DNA of 27,689 nt from an uncultured bacterium. GTDB lineage: Bacteria > Patescibacteriota > Microgenomatia > UBA1400 > PJMF01. The stretch lies in NCBI GenBank assembly GCA_903959355.1, contig CAJBWJ010000010.1:1-27689 (forward strand), given 5' to 3'. Shown piece after piece: positions 18,601 to 24,841 of the stretch (position 1 is its first letter; every line of letters starts with the position of its first letter). The notes below the pieces were generated by a model. The model worked only from the letters and a program-made list of their open reading frames with translations, searched no databases and was not told the DNA's origin. The translations under genes and the position numbers were made by a program.

Positions 18601-20998
18601 ATTTACTGCAGCAACGGATGCAGTATCTGGAGTTGCTAGTTACTTATGGAGGACAACAGGCGCAGCCATAACGAGTGGCACGAGTGCAGTAAATACTATA
18701 GTTACCTCACTTACTGAAGGTATCTACAGCTTCTTTGTGAAAGGAGAAGACAGTGCAGGAAATGAAGGGAGCGAGTCTACCAGCTCGCTGATGGTAGACA
18801 CAACAGCGCCCGCTGGCGGCTCCATCTCTTACGTCAATGGAAGTCAAAAAACAACATCAGTCGCCCTCACCGCAAATGATGGAACAGACACAGCATCGGG
18901 CCTGGAGACCTCTAGCCGAGTGGTACAAAGAAAGTCTGCAGCGCTCTCTGACGGAACATGTGGGACATTCGGAATCTTTGAATCGATAAGTCCCACAGGT
19001 ACTTATCCTAACTTTGTGGATGCAACTGGTGTAACGGGCAATTGTTATCAGTATCAGTACAAAATATCCGACACAGTCACCAACCAAGCTACTTACACCT
19101 CAGCAAATATTGTAAAGATTGATACCGCCGCTCCCATTACAACTGACAATACTGATTCTTCTTGGCACAACACCATAGTTACCATAGCTCTCTCTTGTAG
19201 TGATACCGCAGGAAGTGGATGTACCACTACCTATTACACCACCAATGGAGATGACCCCACTTTATCCTCAGCATCTGGAACAAGTGTCGTTCTCTCCTCT
19301 TCTGGTACGTATACCATAAAATATCTCTCAGTAGATGAAGCCGGAAATACAGAATCAGTAAAGACGGCAACAAACCTAGTCAAGGTAGATATTACAGCTC
19401 CATCCGATCCCGGCACTCCCTCAACAACAACACCCACAAACTCTACAACACAAACATGGACATTCACCGCAGCCACAGACGCTGTGTCTGGAGTTGCCAA
19501 CTACCTTTGGCGTACAACAGGCACTGCAATAACGAGTGGAACGAGTGCAGTAAACAGCATTGTCACCTCTCTCACCGAAGGTATTTACAACTTCTTTGTA
19601 AAAGGGGTAGACACTGCAGGGAATGAAGGAAGTGAGTCAACAAGTGAAGTAACGGTGGATACGACAGCCCCCATTGCAACACTCACGTCCAGTGATACAT
19701 CATCTTCTTCTGCTACGATCAACTGGACATCTGATGAAGAGAGTTCTACTCAACTGGAGTATGGCTTAACAGATAGTTACGGATCAACAACAAGTAAATC
19801 TAATGTTTCTCCTCGCGCTAATTCTCATACTGTTTCCCTATCTAGTCTCACTACTTGTTCTACTTATCACTACCACTTCCTGACAGAAGATGCTTTAACA
19901 AATACAAGAGCAAGTACAGACGGTACATTTACTACCTCAGGCTGTACTAGTGAGGCTCCAGTTATTTCTGAAAGTGATATCCAAGCAACAGTAGACTTGG
20001 GAGGAACTCTCGACCTGCTTGAAGTCAATGACACCGGGCTTTCTCTCTCCATCCCTCCAGACTATTCCACACAAGATGCTGTCTTTCAAGCCCATCAACT
20101 CGATGTTGAAACTGTGATTGCGGAAACCGCTCTCCCAACTGGTTTTACCAGTGTCGGCACCTATATGTATGAGCTGAAAGCTCAAACAAGTAATGCCACT
20201 ATCGTCTCAACATTTGTAACACCACTCACTATCTCTATCACCTATGAAGCTGGCGACATTACTACTCTTGATGAATCTAGTCTCACCATATGGAGTTGGA
20301 ATGGAAGTACATGGACACAACTTACCGATTGTGTTGTTGATACTCTGGCAAAAACAGTCACCTGTTCTACCAATCATTTCTCGGTATTTGGACTGTTTGG
20401 AATTACAAAGGCTGAGGACACCTCTAGTGTTTCGGTAACATCTTCTCCAACTAGTAGTGTTCCGGCAAACTCTGCTTCTTCTTGTGGTGATTCTTCTCCA
20501 GTGTCTGTATCTGACTTGTTCCAAATTGATGTAACTGGTAATACAGCCAAACTCTTCTTTGCTCCCATTGTTAATATCAATACCTACAACATTAGTTACT
20601 CTACCAAGGCCAGTGCCGAAGAACACGGTACTCAAGTAACTCTAGCCAAAGAAGGAGTCCAGAACTACACCATTAGCTTACTCAAACCAAACACCACCTA
20701 CTACTTCAAAGTAAGAGGACAGAACGGTTGTATGCCAGGAGGTTGGAGTAACATCATGAAAATCGTCACCAAAGCAAAAGGAACAACAAGAGCAACCCCT
20801 TTTTACAAAGGTAGCCTGATCAAATCTATCTTCTTACAAAGTCAGAGAAGAATCACCACCTTTGGAGACTCTATTCTAAAGACAGTTATCAAACCTCAAC
20901 CAATCCTGACACCAAGTCCGGAGATCATCAAACCCGTTTCCTCTCCTCCCACCACCCCTACTCCACAAAAGAAATGTTTCCTATGGTGGTGTTGGTAA
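12692..20998 (+). CDS. Giant secreted modular surface protein (delta-60 repeats, Ig-like and chitobiase-C-like modules, FN3, CFLWWCW terminus)
   Basis: 2768 residues. A signal peptide (hydrophobic about 22-44, likely cleaved after PAPARA at about 52) indicates export. Residues about 55-585 hold ten delta-60-type repeats (consensus LDTTFL...I-A-VQPDGKILIGGAFT-YNGVARG-VARLN-DGS), likely a propeller. Residues about 589-2327 are eighteen Ig-like modules of three recurring kinds (A, B and C; see the repeat entries). Then come an FN3 domain (about 2327-2415, ATINWTSDEESSTQLEYG...TTCSTYHYHF), a ZU5-like region (about 2416-2575, ending LTIWSWNGSTWTQLTD...TNHFSVFGLFG), a Ser/Thr linker, a second FN3-like domain (about 2600-2697), and a basic, Pro/Thr-rich tail ending in CFLWWCW. 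Paired Cys in the A and B modules suggest disulfides. Probably a cell-surface adhesin or fibre. It is much richer in G+C than the gene that follows. Confidence 0.9.
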   Translation: MSCFSPSMDYYFDPFIYTARKILCYLGIFRFVVVFTLLFAILAFRFPAPARALVNGALDPGFVNGVMIGPDYDINSLAVQPDGKILIGGAFTNYNGVAKNDIARINTDLSLDTGFSSISYNGNSSIKSIAIQSDGKVLLGGIFGGYIDRRNSDGTDDTTFLTTGAGVNGNTVYSLALQTDGKILIGGAFTTYNGVARGYVARLNADGSLDSSFLATGAGANGVVNSLVVQSDGKILIGGAFTTYNGVARGKVARLNSDGSLDTTFLAAGAGASGTINSIAVQPDGKILIGGAFAAYNGVARGKVARLNTDGSLDTTFLTTGAGASSTVNSIAIQSDGKILIGGAFTTYNGVARGGVARLNADGSLDTTFLATGAGASGTISSIVVQSDGKILIGGDFTRVNAVNRGKVARLNTDGSLDATFLATGAGVGTSGVVYTIAVQPDGKILIGGDFTRVNAVKRGCIARLNTDGSLDTGFLAYGIDGAGASGPIFTLAIQSNGAIWIGGDFVSYTNNRPYRPGLLVELNRDYVALLSSSGDTYTDDLYPPTGTNDIVNAIAIQSDGRILIGGLFTSFISGPVPYITRLMWDVSAPIGGSISYTNGYQTNTSVTLAVADGTDALSGVDTTSRVTQRKSATLTGGICGSFGTFSTKTTTGTYPSFIDSTVTTGNCYQYQYKAYDNVGNVATYTSTSIIQVDTDAPSTGSISYTDGYYTIASVPLTVADGIDAASGLNTSTRITERKSAALSAGTCGSFGSFSIITPTGTYPNFTDATVATGNCYQYQYKISDNAGNQVTYINANVAKVDTIVPVTSDNTDSSWHNVSVNVNFSCSDADSDCAATYYTTDGTTPTTGSTAGTSFSLSSTETYTIKYFSVDAAGNTESVKTATNTVKIDTGAPTDPGTPSTTTPTNSTSQTWIFTAATDAVSGVANYLWRTTGAAIASGTSAVNSIATSLTQGFYNFFVKSVDTAGNTSNESTSAVNVDTSAPVTSDNISTSWNNSEVTITLSCGDDTGSGCATTYYTTNGDIPTTDSTAGTSISLSLVGTYTIKYFSVDAVGNTETVKTAANTVKIETTAPAGGSISYTSGYYTTASVALTVTDGTDATSGLNTSSRITQRKSATLSAGTCGSFGSFATITPTGTYPNLVDTTVATNTCYQYQYTISDNAGNQATYINSNVVKVDTTAPVTTDNTDSSWHNVSVDVDFSCSDAGSDCAATYFTTDGSDPTLSSPQGIITTFPSDGVYTVKYFSVDHAGNAETIRTAGHSVKIDVTPPFTTDDIDAFWHNSAVLVNLLCVDGEGSGCTNTYYTTNGSIPTTSSSQGNSFTLSSIGSYIVKYFSIDVALNTEGIKTAENQVRIETTAPSGGSISYTDGYQTAASVALTVSDGTDATSGINPSSRITQRKSATLSAGTCGSFGSFATITPTGTYPNLVDSTVATGNCYEYQYKISDYAGNQVTYTSTNIVKVDTGAPTDPGTPSTTTPTNSTSQTWTFTAATDAVSGVANYLWRTTGTAITSGTSAVNSVITSLTEGIYNFFVKSVDNAGNSSTESTSSATVDTTAPVTTDNVSASWSNSTVNITLSCSDNSGSGCVTTYYTTDGTTPNTGSTAGTSFSLSSVGTYTIKYFSVDAVGNTETVKTAANQVKIETTSPSTGSISYTNGYQTTASVALTVSDGTDSDSGLNTSSRITQRKSATLSAGTCGSFGSFSIITPSGTYPNLVDSTVATGTCYQYQYKISDNAGNQVTYINSNVVKVDAAAPITIDNVSASWSNTTVDVTLSCSDTSGSGCATTYYTTDGTTPTTGSTVGTSISLSDVGTYIIKYFSVDVAGNAETVKTAINTVKIETTTPTTGYISYINGYETNSSVVLAISDGTDSDSGLNTSSRITERKSAALSAGACGSFGSFSTITPSGTYPNFTDSTVTTGTCYQYQYKISDNANNQVTYTNSNVVKVDTEAPSDPGTPSTTTPTNSTSQTWTFTAATDAVSGVASYLWRTTGAAITSGTSAVNTIVTSLTEGIYSFFVKGEDSAGNEGSESTSSLMVDTTAPAGGSISYVNGSQKTTSVALTANDGTDTASGLETSSRVVQRKSAALSDGTCGTFGIFESISPTGTYPNFVDATGVTGNCYQYQYKISDTVTNQATYTSANIVKIDTAAPITTDNTDSSWHNTIVTIALSCSDTAGSGCTTTYYTTNGDDPTLSSASGTSVVLSSSGTYTIKYLSVDEAGNTESVKTATNLVKVDITAPSDPGTPSTTTPTNSTTQTWTFTAATDAVSGVANYLWRTTGTAITSGTSAVNSIVTSLTEGIYNFFVKGVDTAGNEGSESTSEVTVDTTAPIATLTSSDTSSSSATINWTSDEESSTQLEYGLTDSYGSTTSKSNVSPRANSHTVSLSSLTTCSTYHYHFLTEDALTNTRASTDGTFTTSGCTSEAPVISESDIQATVDLGGTLDLLEVNDTGLSLSIPPDYSTQDAVFQAHQLDVETVIAETALPTGFTSVGTYMYELKAQTSNATIVSTFVTPLTISITYEAGDITTLDESSLTIWSWNGSTWTQLTDCVVDTLAKTVTCSTNHFSVFGLFGITKAEDTSSVSVTSSPTSSVPANSASSCGDSSPVSVSDLFQIDVTGNTAKLFFAPIVNINTYNISYSTKASAEEHGTQVTLAKEGVQNYTISLLKPNTTYYFKVRGQNGCMPGGWSNIMKIVTKAKGTTRATPFYKGSLIKSIFLQSQRRITTFGDSILKTVIKPQPILTPSPEIIKPVSSPPTTPTPQKKCFLWWCW
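12905..14435 (+). repeat. Ten tandem delta-60 repeats, about 156 bp (52 residues) each
   Basis: Each unit carries the core DGKILIGGAF or a variant. Cores begin near 12932, 13089, 13225, 13380, 13537, 13692, 13849, 14011, 14167 and 14370. Unit 2 is shortened (core GKVLLGGIF, no YNG segment). Units 3-8 are close to identical in DNA; units 7 and 8 share an uninterrupted stretch of more than 35 bases starting near 13862 and 14024. Units 9 and 10 are degenerate. This matches the delta-60 repeat family (DUF5122). Confidence 0.88.
14456..19672 (+). repeat. Eighteen interspersed Ig-like modules of three types (A x7, B x7, C x4)
   Basis: Type A (about 108 residues): GGSISYTxGYQTxASVALTV...RITQRKSATLSAGTCGSFGSF...CYQYQYKISDNAGNQ. 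Type B (about 88 residues): APVTTDNxxSSW...SCSD...YYTTDGTTPTTGS...YTIKYFSVDAAGN, resembling the chitobiase C-terminal domain CHB_HEX_C. Type C (about 91 residues): DPGTPSTTTPTNSTSQTW...SGVANYLWRTTG...FFVKSVDTAGN. Approximate starts: A 14456, A 14780, B 15105, C 15365, B 15640, A 15905, B 16230, B 16495, A 16760, C 17085, B 17355, A 17620, B 17945, A 18210, C 18535, A 18805, B 19130, C 19395. The shuffled order points to growth by module duplication and recombination. Confidence 0.85.
20478..20998 (+). repeat. Shared C-terminal cassette, copy 1 (FN3-like domain, Pro/Thr linker, CFLWWCW)
   Basis: The last about 170 residues of the giant protein: SSCGD, then SDLFQI...AKLFF, EGVQNYTISLLKPNTTYYFK, VRGQNGCMPGGWSNIM, a basic/Pro/Thr linker, and the C-terminal KKCFLWWCW. 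The same layout closes the next gene (22746-23217). The amino-acid match is high but third codon positions differ widely, so this is not a recent duplication. Confidence 0.88.
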
Positions 20999-21008
20999 AA
21001 ACTATTTA

Positions 21009-21017
21009 TGATATTCT
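21009..21017 (+). promoter_or_regulatory. Extended -10 promoter (TGATATTCT) of the second surface protein gene
   Basis: TG-n-TATTCT ends 7 nt before the ATG at 21025 and lies just after the giant gene's stop codon. It supports an independent, leaderless transcript and selects ATG 21025 over an upstream in-frame ATG at 20974 that overlaps the giant gene. Confidence 0.55.
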
Positions 21018-21024
21018 TAAATAT

Positions 21025-23217
21025 ATGGAAAAATGCTATCCTAAAGTATTGAATTTTGTCGAAATATTTTTGGTCTTTATTTTTCTTTTTCTATTTTCCA
21101 ATTCAACTGTAAACGCCCAATTTTCAGCAAGTTTTACTGATCCAACTCCACCTGATGGTTCTACTGTGAATTCTGATCCAACAATTAAAGTTTCTACAGC
21201 TGATCCAAGTCAACATTATGTATTAAATAATTTTGACAGCTCATTGGTGGGGTGGTGGCGAGGGGAAAACAACGGCAATGATGAATCGGGTTTGGGTAAC
21301 ACTGGTGTTCCTATATCCACTGATTCTTCCTATACTAAGGTAAATACATCATCAGGTATTGCCACAGCTGACGATACCTATCCACCCTGGTCATCATTTG
21401 CTGGTCCAACTCAGGCCTTTGATGGAGATATTGAAAGTTATTGGTATTGTGGTTCAGATTTACGTCCTGGATTTACCCATTGGCTTAAAATTGATCTTGG
21501 AGTGGGAAATGAAAAAATTGTCACAAAGACGAGAATGTATTACAGCTCTCCAAGTACTGCTTTGGGTGGAAAAATCCAAGGTTCAAATAATGATTCAACC
21601 TGGACAGATCTTAGTTCATTTAGTCATGGGGTTATGAGTACTTGGTATACAGATACCTTTTCAAATTCGACTAGTTATCGTTATTACCGAATATTTTTAA
21701 ACTCAGGCGACCCTTCAAATTGGTGGCCACAAATAAACGAACTTGAATTGTATACCGGAGGGGCTTATGTTTCAGGAAAATTTGGTCGGGCATTTAATTT
21801 TGGTGGAACTGCAAATTATTTTTCCATACCTTCTTCTTCCGCCTATACAATGGATACTACAAATAAATTAACTGTTTCAGCCTGGGCATATTCAAATACA
21901 AATTCAAACGGTGCCGCGTATTCCAGAATTCTTGGTCATGCCGATACTGATGGTTCGTATGATTTAGATTGGGATCATAGTTGGGGTGGGGCAACTTTTT
22001 CAATTATGACTGAAGATCATGAATATCATTGGGCGACGTCACCTACACAATTAAATTCTGGTCAGTGGTATCACTTGGTGGGGACGTATGATGGAGAAAA
22101 TGTGAAATTATATGTTGGAGGAACCCTTGTCGCAACTACACCTACTACTGGTTCAATTCATGCCATTGCGTCTCCTGTTACTATTGGCGCTTCAAATTTG
22201 ATAGGATCATTTTTTTCGGGAAAAATTGATGATGTGACTCTGTGGAATAGGGCATTATCTTTATCTGAAATAAAATCATTATATGATGCTTCGAATTTTC
22301 AATATAATCAGACTTTTAGCAGTTTATCATTAGGTAGTCATACAACTAAATCTTATATGGTAGGTACTAGTGGTAGTATTGATTCTACTGAATTAAGAAC
22401 TTTTACTTTTGCTTTAAGTGCGACAAAAGCAATCACTGCTTTTGATTTTAATACACTTAGTCCTGGTGTCACTGGCACTATTGATGAAACTGCAAAAACA
22501 GTAACATTAAATGTACCTTTTAATACTGATGTTACAACTTTAGTTCCAACAATTACATTTACTGGTACTTCAATTAGTCCAAATACTGGAGTGGCTCAAA
22601 ATTTTACAAACCCTGTTACTTATACCGTAACTGCGGCTAATTCTTCAACTTTAAATTATACTGTGACTGTTTTAGTTGCATCTGGGTCAAATAATTCAAC
22701 TTCAAATAATAATTCTAATAATTCTTCAAATAATAATTCCACCCCAATATGTAACGATGAAAAATCATCATCTGCCCCAGATTTATTTCAAATAAATACT
22801 ACAAAAAACTTAGCTAAATTATTCTTTACTCCAATATCAAACACCAATAAATATGTCTTTAGTTTTTCTACTAAACCAAATGCACAGGAAAATGGAGCCG
22901 AAGTTACCCTAGCTCGTGAAGGTGTGCAAAATTATACAATTAATTTATTAAAACCAAATACTATTTATTATTTTAAAGTCCGTGGACAAAATGGTTGTAT
23001 GACAGGGGATTGGAGTAATATTATGCAAATTAAAACTAATTCACAAAAATATTTTAAAAATATTAAGCCGATAAAAACAGTTTTGACAACTAAAAAAGTT
23101 GTTGTCGTGCCAACAATAACAACCACTAAAATTTTAACTCCAACGATTATTCCACCTCAACCAATTGTTACCTCAGCACCAATTAAAAAATCTTGTTTTT
23201 TGTGGTGGTGTAATTGA
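21025..23217 (+). CDS. Secreted adhesin-like protein: discoidin (F5/8C) domain nested in a LamG domain, Ig-like domain, FN3-like domain, CFLWWCN terminus
   Basis: 730 residues. Signal peptide 1-31 (hydrophobic 11-24, ending STVNA). Residues 70-95 (DSSLVGWWRGENNGNDESGLGNTG) look like the first strands of a LamG/concanavalin-type domain. An F5/8-type-C domain follows (about 98-245: PWSSFAGPTQAFDGD, HWLKIDLGVG, YRYYRIFL, INELELYTGG), and then the rest of the LamG fold (248-423: VSGKFGRAFNFGG, LTVSAWAYS, QWYHLVGTYDGENVKLYVGG, KIDDVTLWNRALSLSEI). An Ig-like domain (about 465-552) resembles DUF5018, then an Asn/Ser linker, the FN3-like domain (576-670) with Cys576 and Cys658, a Lys/Thr/Pro tail, and CFLWWCN at the end. 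F5/8C and LamG domains usually bind carbohydrates, so a surface glycan-binding role is likely. AT-rich, like the genes to its right. Confidence 0.88.
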   Translation: MEKCYPKVLNFVEIFLVFIFLFLFSNSTVNAQFSASFTDPTPPDGSTVNSDPTIKVSTADPSQHYVLNNFDSSLVGWWRGENNGNDESGLGNTGVPISTDSSYTKVNTSSGIATADDTYPPWSSFAGPTQAFDGDIESYWYCGSDLRPGFTHWLKIDLGVGNEKIVTKTRMYYSSPSTALGGKIQGSNNDSTWTDLSSFSHGVMSTWYTDTFSNSTSYRYYRIFLNSGDPSNWWPQINELELYTGGAYVSGKFGRAFNFGGTANYFSIPSSSAYTMDTTNKLTVSAWAYSNTNSNGAAYSRILGHADTDGSYDLDWDHSWGGATFSIMTEDHEYHWATSPTQLNSGQWYHLVGTYDGENVKLYVGGTLVATTPTTGSIHAIASPVTIGASNLIGSFFSGKIDDVTLWNRALSLSEIKSLYDASNFQYNQTFSSLSLGSHTTKSYMVGTSGSIDSTELRTFTFALSATKAITAFDFNTLSPGVTGTIDETAKTVTLNVPFNTDVTTLVPTITFTGTSISPNTGVAQNFTNPVTYTVTAANSSTLNYTVTVLVASGSNNSTSNNNSNNSSNNNSTPICNDEKSSSAPDLFQINTTKNLAKLFFTPISNTNKYVFSFSTKPNAQENGAEVTLAREGVQNYTINLLKPNTIYYFKVRGQNGCMTGDWSNIMQIKTNSQKYFKNIKPIKTVLTTKKVVVVPTITTTKILTPTIIPPQPIVTSAPIKKSCFLWWCN
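22746..23217 (+). repeat. Shared C-terminal cassette, copy 2
   Basis: CNDEKSS, then APDLFQINTT...AKLFF, EGVQNYTINLLKPNTIYYFK, VRGQNGCMTGDWSNIM, a Lys/Thr/Pro tail, and the terminal KKSCFLWWCN. It aligns with 20478-20998 across its whole length, including both Cys of the FN3-like domain and the CFLWWC end, while using AT-rich codons. Confidence 0.88.
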
Positions 23218-23457
23218 TAATATCAGTTACATTCCCCAAACTAAAGCCAAGCTCGATTTCTCTGTTCCTAAATACGTTTACTAGGGGGAGCAAATCAAAT
23301 ATTCTCCTACATATCAATCTATACTTCATTATTATAAATAATGCTTTTTTAGTTAATTTTCAAAATTAATTTGTGAGTAGTATAGTTATACTCAGTGTTA
23401 ATGTGAATAATTCGATACTGGATACAAGAATATAAATACCTTAAGAAAATAATTACT
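23218..23457. other. Intergenic region with two AT-rich palindromes
   Basis: No coding frame is supported. TTAATTTT-C-AAAATTAA (23353-23369) is a perfect inverted repeat preceded by a T-run. AGTATA-GT-TATACT (23379-23392) is a second. They could be a weak bidirectional terminator and an operator. TATAAA (near 23431) is a possible -10 for the 23458 gene. Confidence 0.35.
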
Positions 23458-24192
23458 ATGCTCAATCCAATACATTCAGAACGTGTTCACAATCAAGAAA
23501 TATACGTAACAAGATCAGACGAGTTTGTTAGGGGAGCAATGGTTACCACATGGGAACATGGAATTGGCATGGAAAAAACTGCCAAAAAACAATATGAATA
23601 TTTTGTGCAAAAGGGTATTAATAAAGTATCTGCCGCAATTTTGGTCAACATGCATCCCATCCCCAATTTACCGCTTATTGGTTGGGATAGATCAATTAAA
23701 TATTTTCAGACATTTAAAGATGGTGGGTTTGATGATATTTCAGCAGCTTTTCTTGGTGGCAGTGCCGTTAATCACTTAAGTGCACATAAGTACTTAATCG
23801 ATTGCTACAAATTGGCTCAGGAACACGTTGATGATAAAACCATTGCTGCTGTCAGAACTGCAGTAGCACCAGGTAATCTTAATAAAAAATGGGCAATGCA
23901 AAAAGCTGCTGAATACTCTGAAGTAGCTAAGCAATTAGGGGTGAAAAGTGATTTGGCTGCCAGTATTCTTGGATCACGCCATATAAATGTGGTTAGTCCA
24001 CCACTTAAACAAATGGTTGAGTGCATGCTATATCTGCAAAAAGAGCTATCTATAACAGAGGAAACGGCTGCCCTAATGACAATTGAACCAATTGGATCAG
24101 ATGGAGGTTTAGGTAGATATTTAAATCCTGGAGGTTTTCTAGATTTAATCAGGAGCAAATCAATTCAAAAGTTTAAAGATTTTAAGACATAA
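23458..24192 (+). CDS. Hypothetical helical-repeat protein
   Basis: 244 residues, family not recognised. No signal peptide or membrane segment. It appears to contain about five degenerate helical units of the form aromatic-(x)7-8-Gly-hydrophobic-(x)3-4-(S/A)-A-A-x-hydrophobic: FVQKGINKVSAAIL (49-62), FKDGGFDDISAAFLGG (86-101), YKLAQEHVDDKTIAAV (117-132), VAKQLGVKSDLAASILG (156-172) and LQKELSITEETAALM (193-207). Such repeats often form superhelical binding scaffolds; no catalytic motif is evident. The start has no Shine-Dalgarno and no well-placed -10 box. The gene stands alone between the surface-protein gene and small Cys-rich genes. Confidence 0.65.
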   Translation: MLNPIHSERVHNQEIYVTRSDEFVRGAMVTTWEHGIGMEKTAKKQYEYFVQKGINKVSAAILVNMHPIPNLPLIGWDRSIKYFQTFKDGGFDDISAAFLGGSAVNHLSAHKYLIDCYKLAQEHVDDKTIAAVRTAVAPGNLNKKWAMQKAAEYSEVAKQLGVKSDLAASILGSRHINVVSPPLKQMVECMLYLQKELSITEETAALMTIEPIGSDGGLGRYLNPGGFLDLIRSKSIQKFKDFKT

Positions 24193-24477
24193 AAAACACT
24201 AAGTATTTATATGTATTACACATATAGTTAATTTTCTATGAAATATTCAAAACGGCCATTTCTTCTTACCCTTTAAATATATTTAACTAATATTAGAACT
24301 CCAGAGATAGTTCGTGTAAGTGAGGAGATGAGGAGCTGATTGAGACTTAATATATCAAGTAATAAAATATTTTCCAAATAAAATAAACTGGATTCGAATA
24401 TTATTTGAGTATGACTTCCGTCATCACTTTTGGTTTGTCGTATGGCAAACTACATGCTGATTTGATATTATATGAAT
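24193..24477. other. Intergenic region with hairpin and a promoter at its right end
   Basis: No coding frame is supported. TATATGT-ATTAC-ACATATA (24208-24226) is a 7-bp hairpin just after the 24192 stop, followed by a short T-rich tract; it is a weak terminator candidate. ATGAC-TTCC-GTCAT (24411-24424) is a small second hairpin. TGATATTAT (24463-24471) is an extended -10 ending 6 nt before the ATG at 24478. Confidence 0.4.
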
Positions 24478-24693
24478 ATGGGTAAAAGAAATTTTGCAAT
24501 TATTTTTATAGGTACTTTCTTTTTGTTCGTAGCTATCTGTTTGTGGGGATTTGGCTGTAAATGGAGATATTCATGCAGTGAAATTAATGGACAAAATGAA
24601 TGTTACGATGGGCCACTTTACAATTATGAAAGTCTTCCTAGTGTCTTTCATTCGGTATTTTCTTGGAACAAAAGTGTTTCGTCTTGTCGTTAA
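24478..24693 (+). CDS. Small Cys-rich membrane-anchored protein, hypothetical
   Basis: 71 residues. One hydrophobic segment (about 6-26, FAIIFIGTFFLFVAICLWGFG) follows a basic MGKRN start, so the short C-terminal part (27-71) should lie outside the membrane. It contains Cys27, Cys33, Cys42 and Cys70 plus Cys21 in the membrane segment; Cys pairs would fit disulfides. I choose ATG 24478 over ATG 24472 because the extended -10 TGATATTAT ends 6 nt before 24478 and abuts 24472. Family not recognised. Confidence 0.5.
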   Translation: MGKRNFAIIFIGTFFLFVAICLWGFGCKWRYSCSEINGQNECYDGPLYNYESLPSVFHSVFSWNKSVSSCR

Positions 24694-24829
24694 ATAATTT
24701 ATATGTTGACTTTTGGTTTTGAAGTTAGTTATCTGACTCAGTATAAAACCCCGACAGACCAATTTTTAACTTTAGGGTATTGAGAATCCTAAAAAGGCGT
24801 TACAATGAGTGCGGATATATATTAATTAA

Positions 24830-24837
24830 AGGAAGGT
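24830..24837 (+). promoter_or_regulatory. Strong Shine-Dalgarno sequence of the DUF5679-like gene
   Basis: An AAGGAAGG stretch about 5 nt before the ATG at 24842. It contrasts with the leaderless pattern at neighbouring genes and implies high translation from a leadered mRNA. Confidence 0.65.
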
Positions 24838-24841
24838 CGAT

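Noticed and set aside
12905..19672. CRISPR-like direct repeats
   Set aside because: The repeats are long, coding, in frame and degenerate, with no spacer structure and no cas genes; they are protein modules.
14818..20635. Numerous other open frames on both strands inside the giant gene
   Set aside because: All arise from the repeated A/B/C modules read in other frames; none has a family match, signal peptide or ribosome-binding site.
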